Below are positions 23,602 to 35,191 of a stretch of DNA of 64,000 bases, in pieces; position 1 is the first letter of the stretch; each line of letters opens with the position of its first letter. The stretch covers positions 21,185,543 through 21,249,542 of the forward strand of contig OV277862.1 in the NCBI GenBank assembly GCA_922989275.2. The letters run 5' to 3'. Made by a program: the position numbers and the translations under genes. Under the pieces are notes generated by a model. It saw only the letters and a program-made list of their open reading frames with translations, was not told the origin of the DNA and ran no database searches. This DNA is from Gari tellinella. Lineage: Eukaryota > Mollusca > Bivalvia > Cardiida > Psammobiidae.

Positions 23602-25514
23602 CGATCTGTGATGGTGGTTAGTGTTTTCATTGACTTTGTTGATCTGTGATGGAGGTTAGGGTTAAGGTGGTCCTTGATTTTGTTGATCTGTGATGGTGGT
23701 TAGGCTTAAGGTATTCATTGACTTTGTTGATCTGTGATGGTGGTTAGGGTAAGAGTTATCCTTGACTTTGTTGATCTATGATGGTGGTTAGGGTTAGGGT
23801 TATTATTGACTTTGATGACCTGTGTTGGTGGTTATGGTTATCATTGACATTGTTGATATGTGATGGTGGTTAGGGTTAGGGTTATCATTGACTTTGTTGA
23901 TCTGTGATGGTGGTTAGGGTTATCATAGACTATGTTGATCTGTGATGGTGGTTAGGGTTCTCATAGACTATGTTGATCTGTGATGGTGGTTAGGGTTATC
24001 ATAGACTATGTTGATCTGTGATGGTGGTTAGGGTAATCATAGACTTTCTTGATCTATGATGGTGGTTAGGGTTAGGGTTATCATATACTATGTTGTTCTG
24101 TGATGGTGGTTAGGGTAATCATAGACTTTCTTGATCTATGATGGTGGTTAGGGTTATAAATGGCTTTGTTGAGTAGTTATGTTGGTTAGGGTTATGGGGT
24201 ACGGTTATCATTGACTTAGTTGATCTGTGATGGTGGTATGGGTTAAGGTTGTCATAGATTTTGTTGATCTGTGGTGGTGGTTACGGCTAGGGTTAGAGTT
24301 ATCATTGACTTAGTTGATCTGTGAAGGTGGTTAGGGTTATCATTGACTTTGTTTATCTATGATGGTTGTTAGGGTTAGGGTTATCGTTGACTTTGTTTAT
24401 CTATGATGGTTGTTAGGGTTAGGGTTATCATACACTTTGTTTATCTGTGATCGTGGTTAGGGTTAGGGTTAGCATTGACTTTGTTGATATGTGATTGTCA
24501 TTAGATAAGGGTAATCATTGACTTATTGATCTGTGATGGTGGTTAGGGTTAGAGTTTTCATATATTTTGTTTTCCTGTAATGGTGGTTAGGGTTAGGGCT
24601 ATCATAGACTTTTATGATCTGTGATGGTGGTTAGGGTTAGGGTTATCATTGACTTAGTTGATATGTGAAGGTGGTTAGGGTTATCATTGGCTTTGTTTAT
24701 CTATGATGATTGTGAGGATTAGGATTATCATATTCATTTTTGGTCTGTGATGGTGCTTAGGGTTAGGAATATCATTGACTTTGTAGATCTGTGATGGTGG
24801 TTAGGGTTAGGGTTATCATATGCTTTGTTGATCTGTGATGGTGTTTAGGGTTAGGGTTGTCATTGATCTGTGATGGTGCTTAGGGGTATCATTGACTTTG
24901 TTTATCTATGATGGTGGTTAGGGTTAGGGTTATCATTGACTTTGTTGATCTGTGATAGTGGTTAGGGTTAGGGAAGTCATTGACTTTGTTGATCTGTGAC
25001 AGTGGTTAGGGTTAGGGTTATCATTGATTTTGTTGATCTATGATGGTGGTAAGGGTTAGGGATATCACTGACTTTGTTGATCCGTGATGCTGGTAAGGGT
25101 TGGGGTTATTGACTTTGTTGATCTGTGATGGTGGTCAGTGTTAGGGTTGTAATTGACTTTGTTGGTCTATGATGTTGGTTAGGGTTGGGGTTTTTGACTT
25201 TGTTGATCTGTAATGTTGGTTAGGGTTAACATAGACTATGTTGATCTGTGATGATGGTTAGGGTTAGGGTTAATATAGACTATGTTGATCTGTGATGGTG
25301 GTTAGGGTTAGGGTTAACATAGACTATGTTGATCTGTAATATTGGTTAGGGTTAACATAGACTATGTTGATATGTGATAGTGGTAAGGGTTAGGGTAAAC
25401 ATAGACTATGTTGATCTGTGATGGTGGTTAGAGATAACATAGACTATGTTGATCTGTGATGGTGGTTAGGGTTAGGTTTAACATAGACTATGTTGATATG
25501 TGATGGTGGTTAGG
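23602..25514 (+). repeat. 44-bp satellite with TTAGGG motifs, forward half
   Basis: The unit reads GGTTAGGGTTAGGGTTA, then ACATAGACTATGTTGATC (or TCATTGACTTTGTTGATC at the outer side), then TGTGATGGT. Each unit carries one to three vertebrate/mollusc-type telomere hexamers. Units at the left edge are diverged; those near the inversion point are more uniform. Confidence 0.93.
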
Positions 25515-27935
25515 GTTAACCATCATCACATATCAACATAGTCTATGTTAACCCTAACCCTAACCAACATCACAGATCAACATAGTCTATGTTAACCCTA
25601 ACCCTAACGACCATCACAGATCAACATAGTCTATGTTAACCCTAACCACCACCACAGATCAACATAGTCTATGTTAACCCTAACCCTAACCAACATCACA
25701 GATCAACATAGTCTATGTTAACCATAACCCTAACCACCATCACAGATTAACATATTCTATGTTAACCCTAACCCTAACCACCATCACAGATCAACATAGT
25801 CTATGTTAACCCTAACCACCACCACATATCAACATAGTCTATGTTAACCCTAACCCTAACCAACATCACAGATCAACATAGTCTATGTTAACCCTAACAT
25901 TAACCACCATCACAGATCAATATAGTCTATGTTAACCCTAACCCTAACCAACATCACAGATCAATATAGTCTATGTTAACCCTAACCACCATCACAGATC
26001 AATATAGTCTATGTTAACCCTAACATTAACCACCATCACAGATCAACAAAGTCTATGTTAACCCTAACCCTAACCAACATCACAGATCAATATAGTCTAT
26101 GTTAACCCTAACCCTAACCAAAATCACAGATCAATATAGTCTATGTTAACCCTAACACTAATCAACATCACAGATCAACATAGTCTATGTTAACCCTAAC
26201 ACTAATCAACATCACAGATCAACATAGTCTATGTTAACCCTAACACTAATCAACATCACAGATCAACAAAGTCTATGTTAACCCTAACCACCATCACAGA
26301 TCAATATAGTATATGTTAACCATAACCCTTACTACCATCACAGATCAACAAAGTCTGTGTTAACCCTAACCCTAACCACCATCACAGATCAACATAGTCT
26401 ATGTTAACCCTAACCCTAACTACCATCACAGATCAACAAAGTCTGTGTTAACCCTAACCCTAACCACCATCACAGATCAACATAGTCTATGTTAACCCTA
26501 ACCCTAACCACCATCGCAGATCAACATAGTCTATGTTAACCCTTACCCTAACCACCATCACAGATCAGCATAGTCTATGTTAACCCTAACCCTAATCAAC
26601 ATCACAGATCAACATAGTCTATGTTAACCCTAACACTAACCACCATCACAGATCATCAACGTCTATGTTAACCCTAACCCTAACCAACATCACAGATCAA
26701 TATAGTCTATGTTAACCCTAACCCTAACCACCAATACAGATCAATATTGTCTATGTTAACCCTAACCCTAACCACCATCACAGATCAACAAAGTCTATGT
26801 TAACCCTAACCCTAATCAACATCACAGATCAACATAGTCTATGTTAACCCTAACCCTAACCACCATCACAGATCAACAAAGTCTATGTTTACCCTAACCC
26901 TAACCACCATCACAGATCAATATAGTCTATGTTAACCCTAACCCTAACCACCAATACAGATCAACATAGTCTATGTTAACCCTAACCCTAACCACCATCA
27001 CAGATCAACAAAGTCTATGTTAACCCTAACCCTAACCAACATCACAGATCAATATAGTCTATGTTAACCCTAACCCTAACCAACATCACAGATCAATATA
27101 GTCTATGTTAACCCTAACACTAATCAACATCACAGATCAACATAGTCTATGTTAACCCTAACACTAATCAACATCACAGATCAACATAGTCTATGTTAAC
27201 CCTAACACTAATCAACATCACAGATCAACAAAGTCTATGTAACCCTAACCACCATCACAGATCAATATAGTCTATGTTAACCATAACCCTTACTACCATC
27301 ACAGATCAACAAAGTCTGTGTTAACCCTAACCCTAACCACCATCACAGATCAACATAGTCTATGTTAACCCTAACCCTAACTACCATCACAGATCAACAA
27401 AGTCTGTGTTAACCCTAAACCTAACCACCATCACAGATCAACATAGTCTATGTTAACCCTAACCCTAACCACCATCGCAGATCAACATAGTCTATGTTAA
27501 CCCTAACCCTAACCACCATCACAGATTAACATAGTCTATGTTAACCCTAACCACCATCACAGATTAACATAGTCTACGTTAACCCCCTAACCCTAACCAC
27601 CATCACAGATCAATATAGTCTATGTTAACCATAACCCTAACTACCATCACAGATTAACATAGTCTACGTTAACCCTAACCCTAACCACCATCACAGATCA
27701 ATATAGTCTGTGTTAACCCTAACCCTAACAATCATCATAAATCAACGAAGTCAATGATATCCTAACCCTTATCACAACCATAAGTCCATACATAGTATGA
27801 TCCCTTACCCTAACCACCATCATAATTCAACAAAGTCTATGACAATAATAACTCTAACCACCAACATAGATCAACAAAGTCTACCATAACCCTAACCTCC
27901 ATCATAAATCAACAAAGTCAATTATAACCCAAACA
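25515..27935 (-). repeat. 44-bp satellite with CCCTAA motifs, inverted half
   Basis: This is the same satellite in reverse orientation: AACCCTAACCCTAACC, then ACCATCACAGATC, then AACATAGTCTATGTT. The switch is at GGTTAGGGTTAACCATCATC near 25510-25520. A block at about 26130-26500 is repeated nearly exactly about 961 bases later. The outer edge (27720-27935) is degenerate. Confidence 0.93.
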
Positions 27936-28639
27936 CTAATCTCCGATGACATTTGTAGTCTAGTCAATGGGCCATACTTCGCTCATCTGAGAATAACTGA
28001 CAAAATGGAGAGAATGATGTATGTCCCGATCCAGGGTTATATACTCAACAAAATAATTAAATGGGCAAAAGTATAAGTTCATATATCTTTTTCGAAAATG
28101 AAAACATTTTTCAAATTAAGAGCGAATGTATGCTTAGGTCCCTTGGAATAAAAAATAAAGAAACACAAGTCAATATGTGCAAAAACGGTCAGGGTTGAAT
28201 AACTTTAAGCGGACAGATATCAAAAACCAAGTTTTCAACGTCCAATTGATTGTGAACAATGTTGATGCCGTTTCTTCAATGATTCGTTTTACAACTGTTT
28301 TCATATCGAGTGCATATTTTTATTTTAAAGCAAAAGTAGATTGCGTACTGATATAAAAGTTGATAAATATGCCTTAAAGACGCCATTTGTGCGTTTGGCT
28401 ATCTGCTAGATGGTCAGACCAACGTCATGTTGCGGCGTAGTTTGACGTTAGCAATGGCGTCGTCGAAAGGATGTGGTAGATGTACCTGGACACCGGGAAG
28501 GTAAATTGGAGACCAGTTCAAGGTCAATTGAAGGTCACACATGAATTACAGAACTGACGTTGTCACATATGGCATGACGTCAACGACCTGAATTCAACGT
28601 TACGCTTGATATCGTTTATAAAGAGACGTATAGTTACAG
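27936..28639. repeat. Modular-element fragment, then unassigned sequence
   Basis: 27975-28040 (CATACTTCGCTCATCTGAG, TGACAAAATGGAGAGAATG) matches the start of the modular element at 47111. The rest, to 28639, shows decayed sequence that is probably the front of the Tc1-like element; no terminal repeat was identified. Confidence 0.45.
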
Positions 28640-29400
28640 AATCTCTGTTCAGGTCGTCGAGAACAGACTTCATGCTACAAACCTATGGGCTATAAGACCA
28701 ATCGTGCGAGCGGCCTTGATCCCACACCACCGAACATGTCATCCATTGTTTTGCCTGCAGCCATGCCATTTGCACGTCCATTTTTTAGCAACGCTTGGTG
28801 GTCTGTTGAGTCAAACTTCAATTTGTGTTTTACTAAAGGGTGCAAACGAGGAACCAGGAAAACGAACGTTTCTTGGACTGTGAAAAGGTGTTTTGTGGCA
28901 GAGCATGACCAACCCTGAAAAGGATCAGGACTAGTAAGGGTGGGCATCTCCTACAACGTTGCACGGACCTTTACATCATAAGGGTCTGGGTTTTGACCAG
29001 TTTAGGATACAGGGACGAGACTCTAGACGCTTTTGAGCGCGCTAGCTAAGATTGAACATTTGGGTTCAGGTTCCATCCCGACAGACGATATTGATCGCCC
29101 ATACAGAACACATATGGTGGACCAGTACCCGGAACATGATCGAGGTCGTGGGGCGGATGTACAGGCAAACAAGGTCACTAAACCAAATTCACATTGAGAA
29201 TGCATAGGACATGCATCAACGCCGGATATCCGGTCGATATCGGCACTGCAGGACTGTCAATGAGCTAAAATACATGCTTATTGAAAAATGGCACAGACTT
29301 CCCATTGCAGATCTTCGCACGTTAATTCTCAGCTGTCCCGCACATGCAAGAAAGTTATTAATGCATGTGATGGACACACATGGTACAAGCTGTAATTGAA
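28640..29400 (+). pseudogene. Tc1/mariner-type transposase, decayed
   Basis: Three frames must be combined. Around 28655-28730 the sequence encodes VVENRLHATNLWAIRPIV, the end of the helix-turn-helix region of Tc1-like proteins. At 28790-28915 another frame gives ESNFNLCFTKGCKRGTRKT, where the family has FSDES..FNL; the first catalytic Asp is Val here (codon 28805-28807). Around 29085-29135, DDIDRPYRTHMVDQYPE matches the second-Asp region (DNARPHRA). At 29190-29400, IHIENA*DMHQRRISGRY and then VNELKYMLIEKWHRLP match the LNPIE.W.. region, with Glu kept (29196-29198) and the following Trp changed to a stop (29205-29207). The copy is inactive. The terminal inverted repeats were not located. Confidence 0.8.
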
Positions 29401-29643
29401 GTGAAGCACCTATAAGGTGGGGATCATGGTTATTGTGTTTGTTACCCCATCCATGTAGTCTGACACACGGAATTTTTAGGGTGTTTGTGTTTTAAGGAAA
29501 GTTGTGATATGGTTTTACTACTCTTCCGAAGAGATAATTACCCTACAATCAAGTAAAGATGTAAGTTTACATGATACTGTTAAAAATTCTCTAAATAAAC
29601 TAACGTTTATTTATTTGCTTTACCCTATATAATCGCCCCTTTA
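29401..29643. other. AT-rich flank of the Tc1-like pseudogene
   Basis: Presumably the 3' end of the element. No terminal repeat was confirmed. Confidence 0.3.
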
Positions 29644-30029
29644 ATAGTTTTATAGAGTATAGTTTGAACTTGTTTGTCAAAACCGGGCATTTTTTTAGTT
29701 AGTCAGCTCCCTAACTGAAACAAATTTATTCCAATCCTTTTGAAACTTTGTCAGCATGTATATGACCATAATGTCTCGGTAACCAGCAAGATTGCCCAAG
29801 ACGTTCAAGAGTTATGCCCCTTTTATTGTCATAAACGGGCATTATAAAGTTTTTCCGCTAGCTCAAACAAATCTATTCCAATCCTTTTGAAACTTGGCCA
29901 TGTGACCCTGAACTTTCAGAGTTCTTCTGCTTTTGTTCACTTTACCTTGATAGGGTTTTAGTATGGCTACATTCTAAGATGGATTTGACGGGCGTATAAT
30001 GTGCCCGGCTTGCGGTGCTCTTGTTTTTT
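29644..30029 (-). mobile_element. Modular repeat element, minus-oriented fragment
   Basis: On the minus strand it begins AACAAGAGCACCGCAAGCCG, the same start as the fragment at 4766 (ACAAGAGCACCGCAGTGCGG), followed by ACGCCCGTC. A unit around TTATTCCAATCCTTTTGAAAC occurs twice (29728 and 29876). Confidence 0.55.
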
Positions 30030-30388
30030 TTTTCTGTTGTAACTTGTTCTGTTTATAGATCTATAGAAGAAATATGTATGTAATAATGGAGGGCCTCGTG
30101 GGAGATTAGTCATTTGACTAAATGATACACCCTCGTTTAATAAAGTCATTCATTCATTCATTTCAACAAATTTTCAAGAGGACCTATAGATGATGATATG
30201 TGCCAACTATCTAACCTGTGTGTATTAGGATTTCAGACATTCATTGAAAAAATATATTATCAGCTCCCGTGACCTAGATATGCAATTGACCGGAGCCGAT
30301 TCAACAAAATTCCTGCAGGACATTTGGAAGTGTCACAATCCTAAACACCAAAGCTCTGGCCATATTAGTTTCACCGGAAGACATTTGA

Positions 30389-31918
30389 AACAAGAGCCGC
30401 ATGCGGCCCTAAATCGCTCACCTGAGTAACTATTGTGTTATTCTCGATGCACAATGAAGTTTGTCATTGCATGTATGTGGACTGTTGCATGAAACTGTAA
30501 CAACTCGGAATTAGGTTTTCCTACAGAAGTACATGTAAAACTGATAAACCCCGGGGCTGGGCCATTTTTGACCCTGGGGTCATAATTTGAACAGTCTTGG
30601 TAGAGGACCATGAGACAAAGCTAGAAGCCAAATATAAAAGGTATGGGCCTTACAGTTTCAGAGAAGAAGATTTTTAAAGGTTTTACTTATAGTCTTTGTA
30701 AAACTTATAAGCTCCGGGGCAGGGCCATTTTTTATCCAGGGGTCATTATTTGCACAATATTGGTAGAGGACCATAAATCAAAGCTAAATGCCAAATATAA
30801 AAGGTCTGGGTCTTGGGGTTTCAGAGAAGAAGAGTTTTAAAGGTTTATTCCTATATAAGTCTATGTTAAACTGATAAGCCCCGGGACAGGGCCATTTTTG
30901 ACCCTGGGGTGATGATTTGAACAATCTTGGTAGAGGACCATAAGGCAAAGCTAAATGCCAAATATAAAAGGTCTGGGCCTTACGGTTTCAGAGAAGATTT
31001 TTAAAGGTTTTCCTATATATAAGTCTATGTAAAACTAATAAGCCCCGGGGCGGGGCCATTTTTTACCCTGGGGTCATGATTTGAACAACCTTGGTAGAGG
31101 ACCATAAGATAAAGCTAGATGCCAAATATAAATTGTCTGGGCCTTACGGTTTGAGAGAAGAAGATTTTTAAAGGTTTTCCTATATATAATTCTATGTAAA
31201 ATTGATAAGCCCCGGCGCGGGGCAATTTTTGACCCTGGGGTCATGATTTGAACAATCTTAGTAGAGGTCCATAAGGGAAAGCTAGATGCCAAATATAAAC
31301 GGTCTAGGCCATACAGTTTTAGAGAAGAAGAGTTTTAAAGGATTTCCTATGAAAAACTGATAAGCCCAGGGGCTGGGCCATTTTTTAACCGGGGGTCATT
31401 ATTTGAACAATCTTGCTAAAGGTTAACAATATGATGCTACATGTGAAATTTGGTTATCCTAGGACTTATAGTTATTGAAAAGAAGATGTTTAAAGTTTTG
31501 ACTTTAGTTGTCAATATTACGCAAATACGGAAAATGACCACGCCCTCTGGCGGCCATGTTTTTTGACGGATCAAAATTCTTTGAACAAATTTGAAAGTAT
31601 ATTAATTGAGAAACCTTTTGGTGCAAACCAAATTGAAATCGAACCAGTCGTTCTTGAGTAGAAGATTTTTTTAGATTTTGTGCATGGTTGCCATGGCAAC
31701 AAGACCGATTACCCCATCCACTTTTTTTGAACAATTTTTGAAGCTCACAACTACAGTATGTATCTGACCAAGTTTGGTTAAAATTGGGCCATTGGTTTCA
31801 GAGAAGAATTTATTTGAAACAAATTGTGAACAGACGACACCGACACGGACACCGACGTACGGCAACCGATCACAATAGCTCACCTTGAGCACTTTGTGCT
31901 CAGGTGAGCTAAAAAATC
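30389..31918 (+). mobile_element. Modular element P1 with ~165-bp tandem core, nested in P2
   Basis: Starts ACAAGAGCCGCATGCGGCCC (hairpin) plus AATCGCTCACCTGAG and ends AATAGCTCACCTTGAGCAC..GTGCTCAGGTGAGCTAAAA. In between, a GACCCTGGGGTCAT-containing unit recurs at 30571, 30734, 30901, 31065, 31232 and near 31390 (spacing 163-167). The end hairpins and the CTAA terminus recall Helitron-like elements, but no protein is encoded, so that class is an inference. Confidence 0.75.
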
Positions 31919-32134
31919 GCTATATAACTCTTTGCAAAAATGTGACCACCTGGACGGAGCCAAATTTGGACCCCAGGGGCATAATTTGAACAATCTTGAC
32001 TGAGGACCTGTAGATGATGCTATGTACTAAATATCTTAGCTATGTGTACTAGAGTTTCAGCCCAGACGAATTTTAAGGGTTTCATTGAAAAATTCTATTT
32101 TCAGCTCCTGTGACTGAGATATGCAACGGACCGG

Positions 32135-34672
32135 TGTAACATTTAATTTTGACCACGTTGAAAAATGACCTCCCGGTCATTTCTCAACGTTGAAAATAGA
32201 CCCTACCCGTGAAATTATGACTGCTGAAATATCTAGTTGTAAAATGGCTGGGGTCATTTCTTAACGTTGAAAATAGACCAGGGTCAATTCTTAACGTTGA
32301 GAAATGACCCTATCCGTGAAATAATGATGACAGTGTTAATACGCCATTGAATAACAAACGGAAGAGAGGGGATCATTCTTTAACATTGTAAAATGACCTG
32401 AGGTCAATTCTCAATATTAAAACATGACCATACCCTTAAACTTTAAATGGCTGCTACAAATTATTGGTTATTAACCGATCCTTGTTAGGGGGTATTTTGT
32501 AACGTTGGTAATAGACCTGGGTTTATTTCTCAACGTTGAAAATTGACCCGGATCCATTCCTAACGTTGAAAATGACCCTTACTACTGGTTTGAGGGGGGT
32601 CATTGTTCAACGTTGAAAAAAGACCCGGGGTCAAATCTCAACATTGAAAAAAGACCCTACCCATGAAATTATGACTCCTCAATTATATTGTTTTAAAATC
32701 ACCGTAGGTCATTTCTCAACATTGAAAATGACTCGTGTTAAGTTTCATCGTTGAAATACGACTTAACCTGTACAGATATGTCTACTAGACTAAATTGAGA
32801 TTATTGACAACTGGTATGAAGGGGGGGGGGGGGGCACTGTTCAACGATGAAAAATGACACAGGGTCGATTCTCAACGTTGAAAAAGGACCCTACCAATGA
32901 AATCATGACTCTAAAATTATATTGTTGTAAAATGAACTGGGGTCATTTCTCAACGTTGAAAAATGACCCGTGTTTTTCATCGTTTTAAGATGACTTAACC
33001 TGTACAAATATGTCTCCTAAACTTAATTGTTATTAACTGAGTACTGGTTTGAGGGGGTCATTTTTCAACGTTGAAAAATGACCCGGGGTCAATTCTCAAC
33101 GTTGAAAAAAGACCCTACCCATGAAATTATGACTGCTGAATTATCTTGTTGTAACATGACCGAGGTCATTTCTCAACGTTGAAAAATGACCCCCATTTCA
33201 TTTACAAGAAGATAATTCAGGAGTCATAATTTCAATGGTAGGGTCTTTTTTCAACGTTGAGAAATGACCCCAGGTCATTTTTCAACATTGAACAATGATC
33301 CCGATACCAGTAGTTAGTTAATCACAATTTAGTCTAGGAGACATTTCTGAACGGGTTAAGTCGTCTTTCAACAATGAAACGTAACAAGGGTCTTTTTTCA
33401 ATGTTGAGAAATGACCCTAAGATCATTTTTCAACGTTGAGCAATGACACCATCCCCTCATACCAGTAGTACATTAATCACAATTAAGTCTAGGAGACATA
33501 TCTGTACGGGTCTTTAAACGATGAAACTTAACAGGGGTCATTTTTCAACATTGAGAAATGACCCCGGTCATTTCAAAATGAGATAATGACGGAGTCATAA
33601 TTTAATGGGCAGGGTATTTTTTCAACGTTGAGAATTGACCCCGGGTCATTTTTCAACGTTGAACAATGACACCTCATACCAGTAGTCAGTTTATAACAAT
33701 TAAGTCTAGGAGAAATATTTGTACAGGTTAAGTCAATTTTCAACGTTGAAACATTACAAGGGTCATTTTTCAACGTTGAGAAATGACCCCCGCTCATTTT
33801 TACAGCAAGATAATTCAGGAGTCATATTAAAATGGGTAGAGTCTTTTTTCAACATTGAAAATTGACCCCGGGTCATTTTTCAACGTTAAACAATGACCCC
33901 TTCAAACCAGTAGTCATTTAATCACAATTAAGTCTAGGAGACAATTCTGCACGCGTTAAGTCTTCAACGTTGAAACTTTACATGGTTTTTTTTTCAACGC
34001 TGAGAAATGACCCCCATTTTATTTACAAGAATATATTTCAGGAGCCATAATTTAAATGGAGGGTCTTTTTTAAACGTTGAGAAATGACCCCGGGTCAGTT
34101 TTCGACGATGAACAATGACCTCGATACAAGTAGTCGTTGAAACTTTAAATGGGTCATTTTCAACGTTGAGAAATGACCCCCATTTCATTTACAAGAAGAT
34201 TATTCAGGAGTTATAATTTCAATGGAAGGGTCTTTTTTTCAACGTTGAGAAATTATCCCCGGGTCATAATTTCATGGGTAGGGTCTTTTTAAACGTTGAG
34301 AATTTACCCCGGATCATTTTTAAACGTTGAACAATGACCCCCTCATACCAGTAGTCAGTTAATCACAATTAAGTCTATGAGGCAATTATGCACGGGTTAA
34401 GTCAACTTTCAACGTTGAAACTTTACACGGGTCATTTTTCAACGTTGAGAAATGACCTCCCGGTCATTTTACAACAGATAATTAAGGAGTCAGAATTTCA
34501 TGGGTAGGGTATTTTTTCAACGTTGAGAATTGACCTCCCGGTCAGTTTTCAACGTTAAAAAATGACCCGGGAGGTCTTTTTTTAAAGTTAAAAAAAGACC
34601 GGGAGGTCATTTCTCAACGTTGAAAAATGGCCGGGAGGTCATTTTTCAATGGGGTCCAAATTTAATGTTACA
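32135..34672. mobile_element. Foldback transposon with TGTAAC ends and CCGG target duplication
   Basis: Left CCGG (32131-32134) + TGTAACATTTAATTTTGACC; right GGTCCAAATTTAATGTTACA + CCGG (34673-34676). The related unfilled sites in sister modular elements read GGACCGGAACC with one CCGG. Terminal similarity extends at least 45 bases. The interior is itself an inverted repeat centred near 33185, packed with palindromes of the form GGTCATTT.TCAACGTTGA.AAATGACC. Left-arm units are about 228 bases long. No open frame of note; non-autonomous. Confidence 0.82.
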
Positions 34673-35191
34673 CCGGCACCATTTCATCATTATTGGTAAA
34701 GTGCCAGTGTCACCATGCCAAATATTAAAGCTTTGGCAGTATTAGTTTCAGGTCAGAAGATGTTTGAAGTTTCACTATGTAACTCTTTGTAAAACTGTGA
34801 CCCCGGGACAGGGCCAATTTTGACCACAAGGGCATAATTTGAACGAATTCGATTGAGAACCAGTATATGATGCTATGTGCCAAATATCTCAGCTCTGGCC
34901 CTTGTAGTTTTTTACTAGAAGATATTTTTAGATTTCCCTACTTTTTCACTTTGGTGGCCATGGAAAACCAGAGTTCTGCATTGTTTTGAATTCTTTGAAA
35001 AGGTTTGAAAGAGCCTGACTCAAGAAACATTCCTGCAAAGTTTGGTTGAAATCTGTCAAGCAGTATAGGAATTTATGTCATTTGAAGCAATTGTTAACGA
35101 CGACGGACACGGGGCCATCACAATAGCTCACCTTGAGCCTATGGCTCAGATGAGCAAAAAAGACATATCAAATGGGTAAGCTACCATATTA

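Larger units (their letters stand above)
30160..35163 (+). mobile_element. Modular ~160-bp-repeat element P2, interrupted twice
   Basis: The outer element has arms at 30160-30388, 31919-32134 and 34673-35163, and ends in the hairpin TAGCTCACCTTGAGCCTATGGCTCAGATGAGC at 35123-35155. It resembles the pearl-type elements of bivalves (terminal structure plus ~160-bp core repeats). It is interrupted by element P1 at 30389-31918 and the foldback element at 32135-34672. Consensus text resumes correctly after each insertion. Confidence 0.65.

Noticed and set aside
16615..23611. Open frames of 60-160 codons across the 61-bp array (both strands)
   Set aside because: They rotate through frames with the 61-bp period and reflect a stop-poor repeat unit, not a protein.
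16605..27935. CRISPR array
   Set aside because: Tandem satellites have no constant repeat alternating with unique spacers, and the sequence is metazoan.
23602..27935. A true chromosome end
   Set aside because: TTAGGG hexamers occur in groups of one to three inside a 44-bp unit, and gene-bearing sequence lies on both sides.
28685..28947. Separate small genes in the Tc1-like region
   Set aside because: The frames are pieces of one decayed transposase when read together.
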